Positions 54,892-64,000 of a stretch of DNA of 64,000 nt are shown one piece after another; position 1 is the first letter of the stretch; each line of letters starts with the position of its first letter. The stretch is taken from positions 1,612,001-1,676,000 of the forward strand of contig NZ_PJMQ01000001.1 in NCBI RefSeq assembly GCF_002846335.1. Reading direction: 5' to 3'. The notes beneath the pieces were generated by a model. It worked only from the letters and a program-made list of their open reading frames with translations. It had not been told where the DNA came from and ran no database searches. Source of the stretch: Janthinobacterium sp. 61 (GTDB lineage: Bacteria > Pseudomonadota > Gammaproteobacteria > Burkholderiales > Burkholderiaceae_D). The position numbers and the translations under genes were made by a program.

Positions 54892-55194
54892 CTAAATCTC
54901 ATAATCCATGCATTGCCGTGCTTCCCGCACAGCCCAAACAAACGGCTTGATTTTGACGTGCTCGGGATGGTTCTGGTAGGCATCGAGCGCTGCGCGGCTG
55001 GCGAACTCACTGTAGAGCACGATGTCATAGGTGGCTTCCAGGCCCGGCTGGGCCACGGCTACCTCGAATTTCAAGATGCCTGGCACCAGGTCGGCGCAGG
55101 AATCGAGCAAGGCTTTCAGTTTCAAGGCATTCGTGGCGCGGTCGGCACCTTCGGCGTGGTCTAACAGTTTCCAGAAAACGATGTGCTTGATCAT
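54892..55194 (-). CDS. Dabb-family (stress-responsive alpha-beta barrel) protein
   Basis: A 100-residue dimeric barrel protein starting MIKHIVFWKL, with the family end SRAALDAYQNHPEHVKIKPF. Such proteins are often small stress-induced proteins or accessory enzymes in oxidation of aromatic compounds; no catalytic residue can be named. It sits 56 bases before the oxidoreductase gene and may be in one transcript with it. Confidence 0.85.
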   Translation of the reverse strand: MIKHIVFWKLLDHAEGADRATNALKLKALLDSCADLVPGILKFEVAVAQPGLEATYDIVLYSEFASRAALDAYQNHPEHVKIKPFVWAVREARQCMDYEI

Positions 55195-55320
55195 GGTGGC
55201 AGGCTGCTTGTTTATAAACGAAGCATTACTGTAACCGCTATCGGCCCGGCTTGCAGGAACAGGGCAGGCAATGCAAACGGGCGGCCCTGGAAGCCGCCCG
55301 CAGACTGGGTTTTATCTACA

Positions 55321-56499
55321 TTACAGCACTTCGAACAGGCCGGCCGCGCCCTGCCCGCCGCCGATGCACATCGTGACGACCACGTATTTGACGCCGCGGC
55401 GCTTGCCCTCGATCAAGGCGTGGCCCGTCAGACGCGCACCCGACACGCCGTACGGGTGGCCGACGGCGATCGCCCCGCCATTGACGTTCAGGCGGTCCAT
55501 GGGGATGCCCAGAGTGTCGGCGCAATACAGCACTTGTACGGCAAATGCTTCATTAAGTTCCCACAAGCCGATGTCGGCCACCGTCAAGCCCGCCTTTTTC
55601 AGCAGTTTCGGAATGGCAAACACGGGACCGATGCCCATTTCATCGGGTTCGCAGCCGGCCACGGCAAAACCGCGGAAGATGCCCAGCGGCTGCAAGCCTT
55701 TTGCTTCGGCCACTTTCGCATTCATGACGATGGCCATCGAGGCGCCGTCGGAAAACTGGCTGGCGTTGCCTGCGCTGATGACGCCGCCCGGCATGGCGGA
55801 ACGGATCTTCGCGACGCCTTCATAGGTCGTGTCGGCGCGGATGCCTTCATCGCTGGAAATCGTCACCTCGCGCGACACCAGCATGCCGCTGGCCTTGTCA
55901 GCCACGCCCATGATGGTGGTCATCGGCACGATTTCCGCGTCGAACAGGCCGGCCGCCTGGGCCGCGGTGGCGCGCTGCTGGCTTTGCGCGCCATACACAT
56001 CCTGGCGCTCGCGCGAAATCTGGTAGCGCTTGGCCACGGTTTCGGCCGTCTGCAGCATGGGCCAGTACACTTCCGGCTTGTGCTGCTGCAGCCAGACATC
56101 GCGGTACATATGCGTATTCATTTCATTTTGCACGCAGGAAATCGATTCCACACCGCCCGCCGCATAGATATCGCCTTCGCCGGCGATGATGCGTTGCGCC
56201 GCCAGGGCGATGGCCTGCAAGCCCGACGAGCAGAAACGGTTGACGGTCATGCCGGCCGTAGTGACGGGGCAGCCGCCGCGCAAGGCGACCTGGCGCGCGA
56301 TGTTACCTCCCGTGGCGCCCTCCGGGAAGGCGCAGCCGACCAGCACGTCTTCCACTTCCTCCGCCTCGATGCGCGCGCGCTCGACGGCAGCGGCCAGCAC
56401 GTGGCCGCCCAGGGTGGCGCCGTGCGTCATGTTGAACGCGCCCTTCCAGGACTTGGCCAGGCCCGTGCGGGCGGTCGATACGATGACGGCTTCATTCAT
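55321..56499 (-). CDS. acetyl-CoA acyltransferase (thiolase)
   Basis: A 392-residue thiolase: acyl-accepting Cys90 in [14 protein letters not shown], the conserved [20 protein letters not shown] and the second catalytic Cys in [14 protein letters not shown]. It condenses or cleaves acyl-CoAs. Sequence style fits 3-ketoacyl-CoA thiolases of beta-oxidation, which agrees with the fadB-like gene 6 kb away, but biosynthetic use is possible. GGAGA lies about six bases before the ATG at 56499. Confidence 0.92.
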   Translation of the reverse strand: MNEAVIVSTARTGLAKSWKGAFNMTHGATLGGHVLAAAVERARIEAEEVEDVLVGCAFPEGATGGNIARQVALRGGCPVTTAGMTVNRFCSSGLQAIALAAQRIIAGEGDIYAAGGVESISCVQNEMNTHMYRDVWLQQHKPEVYWPMLQTAETVAKRYQISRERQDVYGAQSQQRATAAQAAGLFDAEIVPMTTIMGVADKASGMLVSREVTISSDEGIRADTTYEGVAKIRSAMPGGVISAGNASQFSDGASMAIVMNAKVAEAKGLQPLGIFRGFAVAGCEPDEMGIGPVFAIPKLLKKAGLTVADIGLWELNEAFAVQVLYCADTLGIPMDRLNVNGGAIAVGHPYGVSGARLTGHALIEGKRRGVKYVVVTMCIGGGQGAAGLFEVL

Positions 56500-56603
56500 G
56501 CTGTGTCTCCTTGTGGGAATGTTATTGGTCAATGATGGTATCTGAGCAAGCAGAATAGCACATTTAAGTACGGTCGTTCGCAAAGTTATGGCGAGCGCCA
56601 ATA

Positions 56604-56647
56604 TGTAAGCTTCGTGTAAGTTTCAAGCAAGCATGACGTAAGTTTCA
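56604..56647 (+). promoter_or_regulatory. four tandem 11-bp repeats upstream of the MHS transporter
   Basis: Consecutive 11-mers TGTAAGCTTCG, TGTAAGTTTCA, AGCAAGCATGA and CGTAAGTTTCA share G2, A4, A5, G6 and T9. The block ends 62 bases before a TATAAA at 56709-56714 and 85 bases before the transporter ATG. An 11-bp period places each copy on the same DNA face, as in OmpR/PhoB-type response-regulator sites. Confidence 0.55.
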
Positions 56648-56731
56648 GAGAACACACTCGCCCCAAGCTGTTGCAAGAATGGTCAAAAAGACCTCGGCAG
56701 CAGTTCACTATAAAACATAGGGAGACAAACC

Positions 56732-58432
56732 ATGGCAACACCATCCGGCTCGGCCGACGTACGGAAATTTTCCACAAAGGGAACGCCGATCACGCCTGAA
56801 GAACGCAAGGTCATCTTTGCGTCTTCGCTCGGCACCGTCTTTGAGTGGTACGATTTTTATCTGTACGGTTCGCTCGCTTCCATCATCGCCAAGCAATTTT
56901 TCATCGGCGACCCCACCACCACCTTCATTTTCGCCCTGCTGGCCTTTGCCGCCGGCTTCATCGTGCGTCCCTTCGGCGCGCTGGTCTTCGGCCGCCTGGG
57001 CGACATGATCGGACGCAAGTACACCTTCCTGATCACCATTTTGATCATGGGCGGCTCCACCTTCATCGTCGGCTTGCTGCCGGGCCATGCTTCCATCGGC
57101 ATCGCCGCGCCGATCATCCTCGTCATCCTGCGCATCCTGCAAGGCCTTGCACTGGGCGGCGAATACGGCGGCGCAGCCACCTATGTGGCCGAGCACGCGC
57201 CTGAAGGCAAGCGCGGCGCGTTCACGGCGTGGATACAAACGACGGCTACCCTGGGCTTCTTCCTGTCGCTGATGGTCATCTTGGGCACCCGCCTGGCGAC
57301 CGGCGAGAAGGATTTCGAAGCATGGGGCTGGCGCATTCCCTTCCTGGTCTCCGTCATCCTGCTGGGTATTTCCGTGTGGATCCGCCTGGCCATGAATGAA
57401 TCGCCAGCGTTTTCCAAGATGAAAGCCGAGGGCAAGACCTCGAAAGCACCACTGACGGAAGCATTCGGCAAGTGGAAAAACCTGAAGATCGTCATCCTGG
57501 CCCTGATCGGCCTGACCGCTGGCCAGGCCGTCGTCTGGTACACGGGCCAGTTCTACGCCCTGTTCTTCATGATCCAGACCCTGAAAGTGGACCTGGCAAC
57601 GGCCAACGTTTTGGTCGCCGTCGCCCTGCTGCTGGCCACGCCGTTCTTCCTGTTCTTCGGCAGCCTGTCCGACCGCATCGGCCGCAAGTACATCATCCTC
57701 GGCGGCTGCCTGATCGCCGCGGCGACCTACTTCCCGATCTTCAACGGCCTGACCCACTTCGCCAATCCGCAGCTGGAAGCGGCACTGAAGAACTCGCCAG
57801 TGGTGGTGGTGGCAGATCCGGCCTCTTGCCACTTCCAGTTCAACCTGACGGGCCAGAAGAAGTTCCCATCGTCGTGTGACATCGCCACGGCTTTCCTGTC
57901 GAACAGCTCGGTGAACTACACGAAAGAAGATGCACCGGCCGGCAGCGTGGCAAAAGTGCGCATAGGTGCCAAGGAATTAACCTCGTTTAACGCCGTCATG
58001 ACGGCCGATGGCTTGAATTTCGATGCGGACAGCAAAGCCAAGGAAGCCGCGTTCAAGAAAGAAATCGGCGCCGGCATCAAGGAAGCGGGCTATCCGGCCA
58101 AAGCGGACCCTGACCAGATCAACAAGCCGATGGTCGTATTGCTGCTGTTCATCCTGGTACTGTACGTGACCATGGTGTATGGCCCGATCGCCGCCATGCT
58201 GGTGGAAATGTTCCCGACCCGTATCCGTTACACCTCGATGTCCCTGCCCTACCATATCGGTAACGGCTGGTTCGGCGGTTTGCTGCCGACCACGGCCTTC
58301 GCGCTGGTGGCCTTCAAGGGCGATATCTATTACGGCTTGTGGTACCCGATCGTCATCGCCCTGGCGACGGTGGTCATCGGCACCCTGTTCGTCAAGGAAA
58401 CGAAGGATAACAATATCTACGCCGACGATTGA
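56732..58432 (+). CDS. MFS transporter of the metabolite:H+ symporter family with a large periplasmic insert
   Basis: A 566-residue transporter: FEWYDFYLYGSLASIIAKQF in helix 1, RPFGALVFGRLGDMIGRKYT in the 2-3 loop, LRILQGLALGGEYGGAATYV in helix 4 and LSDRIGRKY in the 8-9 loop. About 110 residues (roughly 345-460) are inserted between late helices. The insert is polar, with two cysteines (ASCHFQF and SSCDIA) that could pair. Close relatives in the family move organic acids, but the substrate is not evident. GGAG lies eight bases before the ATG. Confidence 0.9.
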   Translation: MATPSGSADVRKFSTKGTPITPEERKVIFASSLGTVFEWYDFYLYGSLASIIAKQFFIGDPTTTFIFALLAFAAGFIVRPFGALVFGRLGDMIGRKYTFLITILIMGGSTFIVGLLPGHASIGIAAPIILVILRILQGLALGGEYGGAATYVAEHAPEGKRGAFTAWIQTTATLGFFLSLMVILGTRLATGEKDFEAWGWRIPFLVSVILLGISVWIRLAMNESPAFSKMKAEGKTSKAPLTEAFGKWKNLKIVILALIGLTAGQAVVWYTGQFYALFFMIQTLKVDLATANVLVAVALLLATPFFLFFGSLSDRIGRKYIILGGCLIAAATYFPIFNGLTHFANPQLEAALKNSPVVVVADPASCHFQFNLTGQKKFPSSCDIATAFLSNSSVNYTKEDAPAGSVAKVRIGAKELTSFNAVMTADGLNFDADSKAKEAAFKKEIGAGIKEAGYPAKADPDQINKPMVVLLLFILVLYVTMVYGPIAAMLVEMFPTRIRYTSMSLPYHIGNGWFGGLLPTTAFALVAFKGDIYYGLWYPIVIALATVVIGTLFVKETKDNNIYADD

Positions 58433-58442
58433 TACGATCCAG

Positions 58443-58507
58443 CCCCGGCCGCAATGCCGGGGTCTGCAAAGCAAAACGCCGCTGACTGGTCAGCGGCGTT
58501 TGTTTTT
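58443..58507 (+). terminator. double hairpin terminator
   Basis: A CCCCGG / CCGGGG hairpin at 58443-58462 is followed by a long perfect stem AAACGCCGCTGAC / GTCAGCGGCGTTT (58474-58501) with a T run. It separates the MHS gene from the convergent lipoprotein gene and can act both ways. Confidence 0.85.
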
Positions 58508-58531
58508 TATGCGGCGTATGCGGCGGCAAGC

Positions 58532-58732
58532 TTAGTTGTCGTTCTTCTTTTTCAGCTGGTCGCGCTGCTGCACGTATTCCTGGTAGCTGGTCTGGTTGCG
58601 CTTGCGGCAGGCATTGCGGTCGTCAAAGTTATTGAGGCTGTTGCAATACTCACCGATCTTGTCCCGGTTCGCGTCATACAAGACTTCACAGCCAGTCATG
58701 GCCAGCAAGAAGGGAACGATCAAATATTTCAT
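58532..58732 (-). CDS. small lipoprotein of unknown function
   Basis: A 66-residue product: signal peptide MKYLIVPFLLAMTG ending in lipobox AMTGC, then a short charged helical part with two cysteines (EYCNSLNN, NACRKRN) and a Lys-rich end. No family is recognised; it resembles short outer-membrane lipoproteins. ATG 58732 has GAGAG upstream; an in-frame ATG at 58744 is possible. Confidence 0.65.
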   Translation of the reverse strand: MKYLIVPFLLAMTGCEVLYDANRDKIGEYCNSLNNFDDRNACRKRNQTSYQEYVQQRDQLKKKNDN

Positions 58733-58853
58733 TGCTACTCTCATGGATAGGGACGAAATTGCGCGTAAAAACACCAGATTGCCCACTTGATAAGCGAGCA
58801 AGCTTTATCTTAACGCGATCCCGGAGGAAAGTACAAGCGCTCGGTATTACTGA

Positions 58854-59669
58854 ATGGAAAGGATTTCCGGCGCGCCGCATGCTATGGTAGAAGTTTATTC
58901 CACCGTACTCGCGCCAGGCATGCCGACCATTGCTCCCTCCCCCTGCGGCCCATTGCAGCGCCATTTCGACGCCTTGCTGCAGGACGTCTGCGCCAGCGTG
59001 GCGATGCAAGCCGGTAACTTGCTCGATAGCATATATCTGTATGGCAGCGTCGCTCGCGGCGACGCCACGCCGGGCGTATCCGACCTCGACCTCACCCTGG
59101 TGCTGCGCCATCCTCCCACGCAGCAGCAGACCGACGCGCTGGAAGCGCTGCGCCTGGCCTTGCAGGCGCGCCACCCGGAAGTACTGAAAATCGATTTCGA
59201 TATCGGCCAGCGGGCCCAGGTGCTGGCACCGGAGCACCTGTACAGCTGGGGTTACTGGCTCAAGCACCAGTGCCGCTGCCTGTGGGGCGATGACCTGGCG
59301 TCGCACTTTGCGCCGTTCGCGCCTTCGCGCGCCATCGCCCTGGCCGTGAATGGCGACTTTGTTCGCGTGCTGGACGATTATGCGCAGCGCCTTGATGACG
59401 AGCGAGACCCTGTCGCCATCGTCCGCCTGCAGCGCGAAGCGTCGCGCAAGCTGATCCGTTCCTGCAACATCGTGCGCCAGGATGACGATCCCTGCTGGCC
59501 TGGCAGCCTCGATGACCATGTCGCGCTGCTGCTACGGCATTACCCCGCCATGCAAGCGCAAATGGCCTATTTCCTTGCCCAGGCCAGGCCCGGTGCCGTG
59601 CCAGCCCGCGGTTTTACGCCAGCGCTGCGCCAGTTCACACAGTGGCTGGAGCAGCAACAGGCGAGCTAA
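58854..59669 (+). CDS. nucleotidyltransferase-domain protein
   Basis: A protein of up to 271 residues with the polymerase-beta-like nucleotidyltransferase motif YGSVARGDATPGVSDLDLTL (about residues 63-82; GS then D-x-D), a third acidic residue in LKIDFDIG and a helical C-terminal half. Substrate unknown; an antibiotic or protein nucleotidyl transfer role cannot be decided. Start is uncertain: ATGs at 58854, 58884 and 58920 are in frame, none with a clear ribosome site. The end overlaps the convergent LysR gene by 4 bases. Confidence 0.78.
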   Translation: MERISGAPHAMVEVYSTVLAPGMPTIAPSPCGPLQRHFDALLQDVCASVAMQAGNLLDSIYLYGSVARGDATPGVSDLDLTLVLRHPPTQQQTDALEALRLALQARHPEVLKIDFDIGQRAQVLAPEHLYSWGYWLKHQCRCLWGDDLASHFAPFAPSRAIALAVNGDFVRVLDDYAQRLDDERDPVAIVRLQREASRKLIRSCNIVRQDDDPCWPGSLDDHVALLLRHYPAMQAQMAYFLAQARPGAVPARGFTPALRQFTQWLEQQQAS

Positions 59670-60571
59670 ACGCCCCACTCCTCATTCAACAATGGATTGC
59701 CGGCCGCAAACGCCGCCAAGTGTTCCAGCAGCACACGCACGCGGGCCGGCAGGTAGCGCCGCTGCGTCCACACGGCATACACGTGGCGCGGCTGAGGCAT
59801 CCAGTCGGGCAAGACGCGCACCAGGCTGCCACTGGCCACTTCGTCGCGGCATTGCAGCAGCGGACACAGCAGGATACCGATGCCCGCGTCAGCCATCTCC
59901 ACGGCCAGGCGCATCTCGTTGACACGCAGGCGCGCCTGCGGTTCGATTACCATTTCGGCGCCGTCGCCAGGCCGCCGCAAGCGCCAGCTGCGCAGCGGCT
60001 CGGCCACGATCAGCTCGTGTCGCGCCAGTTCCTGCAAGTCGCGCGGCACGCCGGCGCGCGCCAGATAGCCGGGCGCGGCCACCATGACCAGCGCGGCGCT
60101 GCCCAGGCGGCGCTGCATCAGCGAAGAATCGTCGAGCGCGCCCACGCGGATGGCCAGGTCGGCGCCGCTGCCCACCAGGTCTTGCAGCAGGTTCGACAGT
60201 TCCAGTTCCAGGCGGATGTCCGGATACTTCTGCATGAAACTGACCCAGGCCGGCGTCAGCAAGCCGCTGGCGAAGTTGACGGGCGCCAGCACGCGGATGC
60301 TGCCCGAGACGGCCGACAGGCTGGCGTCGAGCTGCTGCGTCGCTTGCCGCAAGGCATGCACCAGGGGACGGCATTGCTCGTAGTATTGCCAGCCTTCCGC
60401 CGTCGGCTGCAGGCGGCGCGCGCTGCGGTTGAGCAAGCGGTAGCCCAGCTGGCTTTCCAGCTTTTGCAGCCGGCGCGTGACGGTCGCGGCGGGCAAGTCT
60501 TCCTTGACGGCCGCCGCATGCAGGCTGCCTGCCTCAACGATGGCGACAAACAGGGCGAGATCATCTAACAT
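59666..60571 (-). CDS. LysR-family transcriptional regulator
   Basis: A 301-residue LysR regulator: helix-turn-helix (about residues 1-60; LALFVAIVEAGSLHAAA, LPAATVTRRLQKLESQLGYR), then the two-lobe effector domain (GSIRVLAPVNFASGLLTPAW). The style matches the CrgA/DsdC-like group. It is divergent from the DUF2798 gene across 97 bases containing AT-rich imperfect palindromes (AATTTGAAATT and nearby), the expected place for its binding site. Confidence 0.92.
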   Translation of the reverse strand: MLDDLALFVAIVEAGSLHAAAVKEDLPAATVTRRLQKLESQLGYRLLNRSARRLQPTAEGWQYYEQCRPLVHALRQATQQLDASLSAVSGSIRVLAPVNFASGLLTPAWVSFMQKYPDIRLELELSNLLQDLVGSGADLAIRVGALDDSSLMQRRLGSAALVMVAAPGYLARAGVPRDLQELARHELIVAEPLRSWRLRRPGDGAEMVIEPQARLRVNEMRLAVEMADAGIGILLCPLLQCRDEVASGSLVRVLPDWMPQPRHVYAVWTQRRYLPARVRVLLEHLAAFAAGNPLLNEEWGV

Positions 60572-60668
60572 GATTTCATTTTCGGAATTTGAAATTAAAA
60601 ATTTGGCTCTAGTATAGATTGCTGCAAGTCGTTACGCTGCCACATCCTCACAATTTCGAAAGTTCCCC

Positions 60669-60908
60669 ATGTCCGAAGCCCTGCGCCTGCGCTGCGTATT
60701 TGCCTTCCTGATGTCGCTGCTCATGACCCTGCTGATGAGCGCCTGGGTCACCTGGCTCAATATCGGCCTGCAAGCAGACTTTCTACCTCGCTGGCGCCAT
60801 GCGTTCTTTGCCGCCTGGCCCGTGGCCTTCTGCGCCGTGATGCTGTTCGCGCCCCGCGTGCAGCTGATGAGCCGCAGCATCGTGACCCGGCTCGCCCGCT
60901 ACCCTTAA
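60669..60908 (+). CDS. DUF2798-like small membrane protein
   Basis: A 79-residue protein with two helices (about 10-32 and 45-63; FLMSLLMTLLMSAWVTWLN, WPVAFCAVMLFAPRVQ), matching DUF2798 in size, topology and the LxAxVTWLNxG pattern. Such genes are often divergent from LysR regulators, as here, so it is the probable target of that regulator. Function unknown. Confidence 0.78.
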   Translation: MSEALRLRCVFAFLMSLLMTLLMSAWVTWLNIGLQADFLPRWRHAFFAAWPVAFCAVMLFAPRVQLMSRSIVTRLARYP

Positions 60909-61003
60909 CCGGCAGTTAAGCACTGGCAATATCACTCGGTCACTCACGCCCACGGCTGCCCCGATCCGGGCTATGCTATGGCCGTCCTTGTTCTTACAGT
61001 GGA

Positions 61004-61408
61004 ATGCCCATGCTCGATCACGTCTCCCTCACCGTCAGCGATCTGGAACGCGCCGAGCGCTTCTACGACGCCATCTTCGCCGCGCTGGACGTGCCCAAGG
61101 TGGGCAGCGACCATGGCCACGCCTGGATAGGCTATGGCGAGCGCAGCGATGCCGAACATCCCGAACGCAGCTATTTTTCCGTGCGCCTGGGGCCGAAGCC
61201 CGACGACGCGCCGCGCCGCCATTGCTGCTTCAAGGCCCCCTCACGCGCGGCCGTGGAAGCGTTCTGGCATGCGGGCCTGGCGCACGGCGGCATCGACCTG
61301 GGCGCGCCCGGCCTGCGCCACTATCACGCCAGCTATTACGCGGCCTTTTTGTTCGATCCGGACGGCAACCGCATCGAAGCCGTCTGCCACCGCGCCGACG
61401 TCGGCTGA
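61004..61408 (+). CDS. VOC-superfamily (glyoxalase-like) protein
   Basis: A 134-residue protein: MLDHVSLTVSDLERAERFYD with the first metal ligand His, GPKPDDAPRRHCCFKAPSRA, and the C-terminal YYAAFLFDPDGNRIEAVCH with Glu. A typical single-module VOC protein; substrate unknown. The ATG at 61010 has GGAA at a better distance than the one at 61004. Confidence 0.85.
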   Translation: MPMLDHVSLTVSDLERAERFYDAIFAALDVPKVGSDHGHAWIGYGERSDAEHPERSYFSVRLGPKPDDAPRRHCCFKAPSRAAVEAFWHAGLAHGGIDLGAPGLRHYHASYYAAFLFDPDGNRIEAVCHRADVG

Positions 61409-61515
61409 CAGGACGGGAAATCCGTTTCTGTTCGGCATTTCCACTTCGTGACGATTTGCCTATAATGGCTGGAACGCCATACCGGTCCCCGGTCCCTGCA
61501 CCAAGAAGGAGATTC

Positions 61516-62364
61516 ATGCATCATTTATTCGTTGGCCGCCCCGCGCGCACCATGCTCCTCTCCAGCGCAGGCTTGCTGCTGGCAGGCTGTTTTTCCGGCT
61601 GTTCCCTGCTGCCGTCGTCGCCTGCCACGCCCGGCGTGCCCGCCACGGCTGCCCTGCCCGACGCCAGCATCGCCTACACCCTGAGCGGCCAGGGCGGCTT
61701 GCCCGTGGTGTTCCAGTCGGCCATGGGCGACGGCAAGGATGTGTGGGCCAAGGTGGTGCCCGAAGCCGGCAAACAGCACCGCGTACTCGTGTACGACCGT
61801 CCCGGCTACGGCGACAGCCGCAAAACCACCACGCCGCGCGATCCCTGCACCATTGCTGCCCAGCAGCGCGCCCTGTTGACACAAGCGGGTCTGAAACCGC
61901 CGTATGTGCTGGTGGGCCATGGCTTGGGCGGACTGTACCAGTACGTATATGCCAAGCTGTACCCGCAGGACGTAGCCGGCCTGGTCCTGCTCGATCCCAC
62001 GCACCCGCAGCAATGGAACCGGACGCAGACGGACGCGTCCACTTACGCCATGCTCGTGAAGACGCGGCGTAAACTCATGTTCAACAGTACGGAATCGGCG
62101 GAATTCGATGCACAGACGCAATGCCTGCAACATGTCGACATGAGCAGCCCGCTGCGCGTGCCCGCCATGCTGCTGGTGCGCGACAAGTTCGGCATCGAGG
62201 AAATGGGCTCGTTTGAAAACGTGGTGCGGGCCCAGGAAAAAGATTGGCAGCGCCTGTCCGGCGCGCCAGCCATCGAGCGCATCACGGGCGCCGGCTATTA
62301 CATCCAGAAAGACAACCCCGTCATCGTCAACGAGGCGATCAAGATGGTGGCCAAGAAGAAATAA
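61516..62364 (+). CDS. lipoprotein alpha/beta-hydrolase-fold protein lacking the catalytic Ser
   Basis: A 282-residue protein with signal peptide and lipobox LLAGC (Cys about 25). The alpha/beta hydrolase fold is clear: LPVVFQSAMGDGKDVWAKV, VLVYDRPGYGDS, and the nucleophile turn YVLVGHGLGGLYQYVYA. The expected Gly-x-Ser-x-Gly reads GHGLGG, with Gly136 at the nucleophile position (codon GGC). A later MLLVRDKFG could hold the acid. It is therefore probably a non-catalytic or altered-mechanism relative. AAGGAG lies six bases before the ATG. Confidence 0.8.
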   Translation: MHHLFVGRPARTMLLSSAGLLLAGCFSGCSLLPSSPATPGVPATAALPDASIAYTLSGQGGLPVVFQSAMGDGKDVWAKVVPEAGKQHRVLVYDRPGYGDSRKTTTPRDPCTIAAQQRALLTQAGLKPPYVLVGHGLGGLYQYVYAKLYPQDVAGLVLLDPTHPQQWNRTQTDASTYAMLVKTRRKLMFNSTESAEFDAQTQCLQHVDMSSPLRVPAMLLVRDKFGIEEMGSFENVVRAQEKDWQRLSGAPAIERITGAGYYIQKDNPVIVNEAIKMVAKKK

Positions 62365-62393
62365 AAAAAGGGCAGAGAAATCTGCCCTTTTTC
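62364..62393. terminator. rho-independent terminator, bidirectional
   Basis: Stem AAAAGGGCAGA / TCTGCCCTTTT with a GAAA loop, starting at the stop codon of the hydrolase gene and 17 bases before the end of the convergent fadB-like gene. Confidence 0.88.
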
Positions 62394-62409
62394 ATTCAGC
62401 GCGCGTGCA

Positions 62410-64000
<1,591 letters not shown>

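Overview
The window is GC-rich, densely coding chromosomal DNA from a Gram-negative bacterium. The gene content points to a betaproteobacterium of the Oxalobacteraceae, probably Janthinobacterium or a close relative such as Massilia or Duganella. This placement is an inference from the bo3 oxidase operon with SURF1 and RegBA, the mltG-tmk-holB block, the large hybrid kinases and the outer-membrane phospholipase; no 16S or other marker gene is present. I found no rRNA, tRNA, CRISPR array, complete IS element or prophage.

Layout. 1-3.6 kb: secreted or membrane proteins of unknown role, a GNAT acetyltransferase and an alpha/beta hydrolase fused to TPR-like repeats. 3.7-10.5 kb (minus strand): cytochrome bo3 ubiquinol oxidase operon cyoABCD, then a SURF1-type assembly factor, then the redox two-component pair regB-regA. 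10.7-12 kb: a divergent MFS transporter ending in a strong terminator. 12.2-23.9 kb: a signalling block of four hybrid histidine kinases and a CheR-type methyltransferase, including two large paralogous kinases facing each other tail to tail. 24-27 kb: a hydrolase and a secreted protein, then a loose, AT-richer stretch with small proteins, a probable pseudogene and a 7-bp tandem repeat in front of a small secreted-protein gene.

27.2-32.5 kb: a MarR-controlled Emr-type tripartite drug efflux operon. 32.5-36 kb: a stand-alone elongation factor G and phospholipase A1 (pldA). 36-43.5 kb (minus strand): small proteins, a methyltransferase resembling protein arginine methyltransferases, an ankyrin protein, a TatD nuclease, beta-carbonic anhydrase, a VOC protein, and the holB-tmk-mltG block. 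43.7-45.9 kb: ygfZ, a DUF4936-like gene and an NRDE gene. 46.1-53.3 kb: a sugar operon with a LacI regulator, xylulokinase, transaldolase and a ribose-type ABC importer. 53.3-64 kb: metabolic and regulatory genes including a thiolase, an MHS-type transporter with unusual upstream repeats, a LysR/DUF2798 pair, a lipoprotein hydrolase lacking its catalytic serine, and the 3' part of a fadB-like fatty-acid oxidation gene that leaves the window.

How the parts work together. The oxidase, its assembly factor and a quinone-sensing kinase/regulator pair sit as one respiratory unit. The signalling block has eight receiver domains but no recognisable DNA-binding output, so it probably acts through protein partners. 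The sugar operon encodes uptake, phosphorylation to a pentulose phosphate and entry into the pentose-phosphate pathway, but no gene that makes the ketose. The most interesting unexplained signals are four tandem 11-bp repeats before the MHS transporter, the heptamer repeat at about 26.7 kb, the paired palindrome before the LacI gene, the arginine-methyltransferase-like protein and the serine-less hydrolase.
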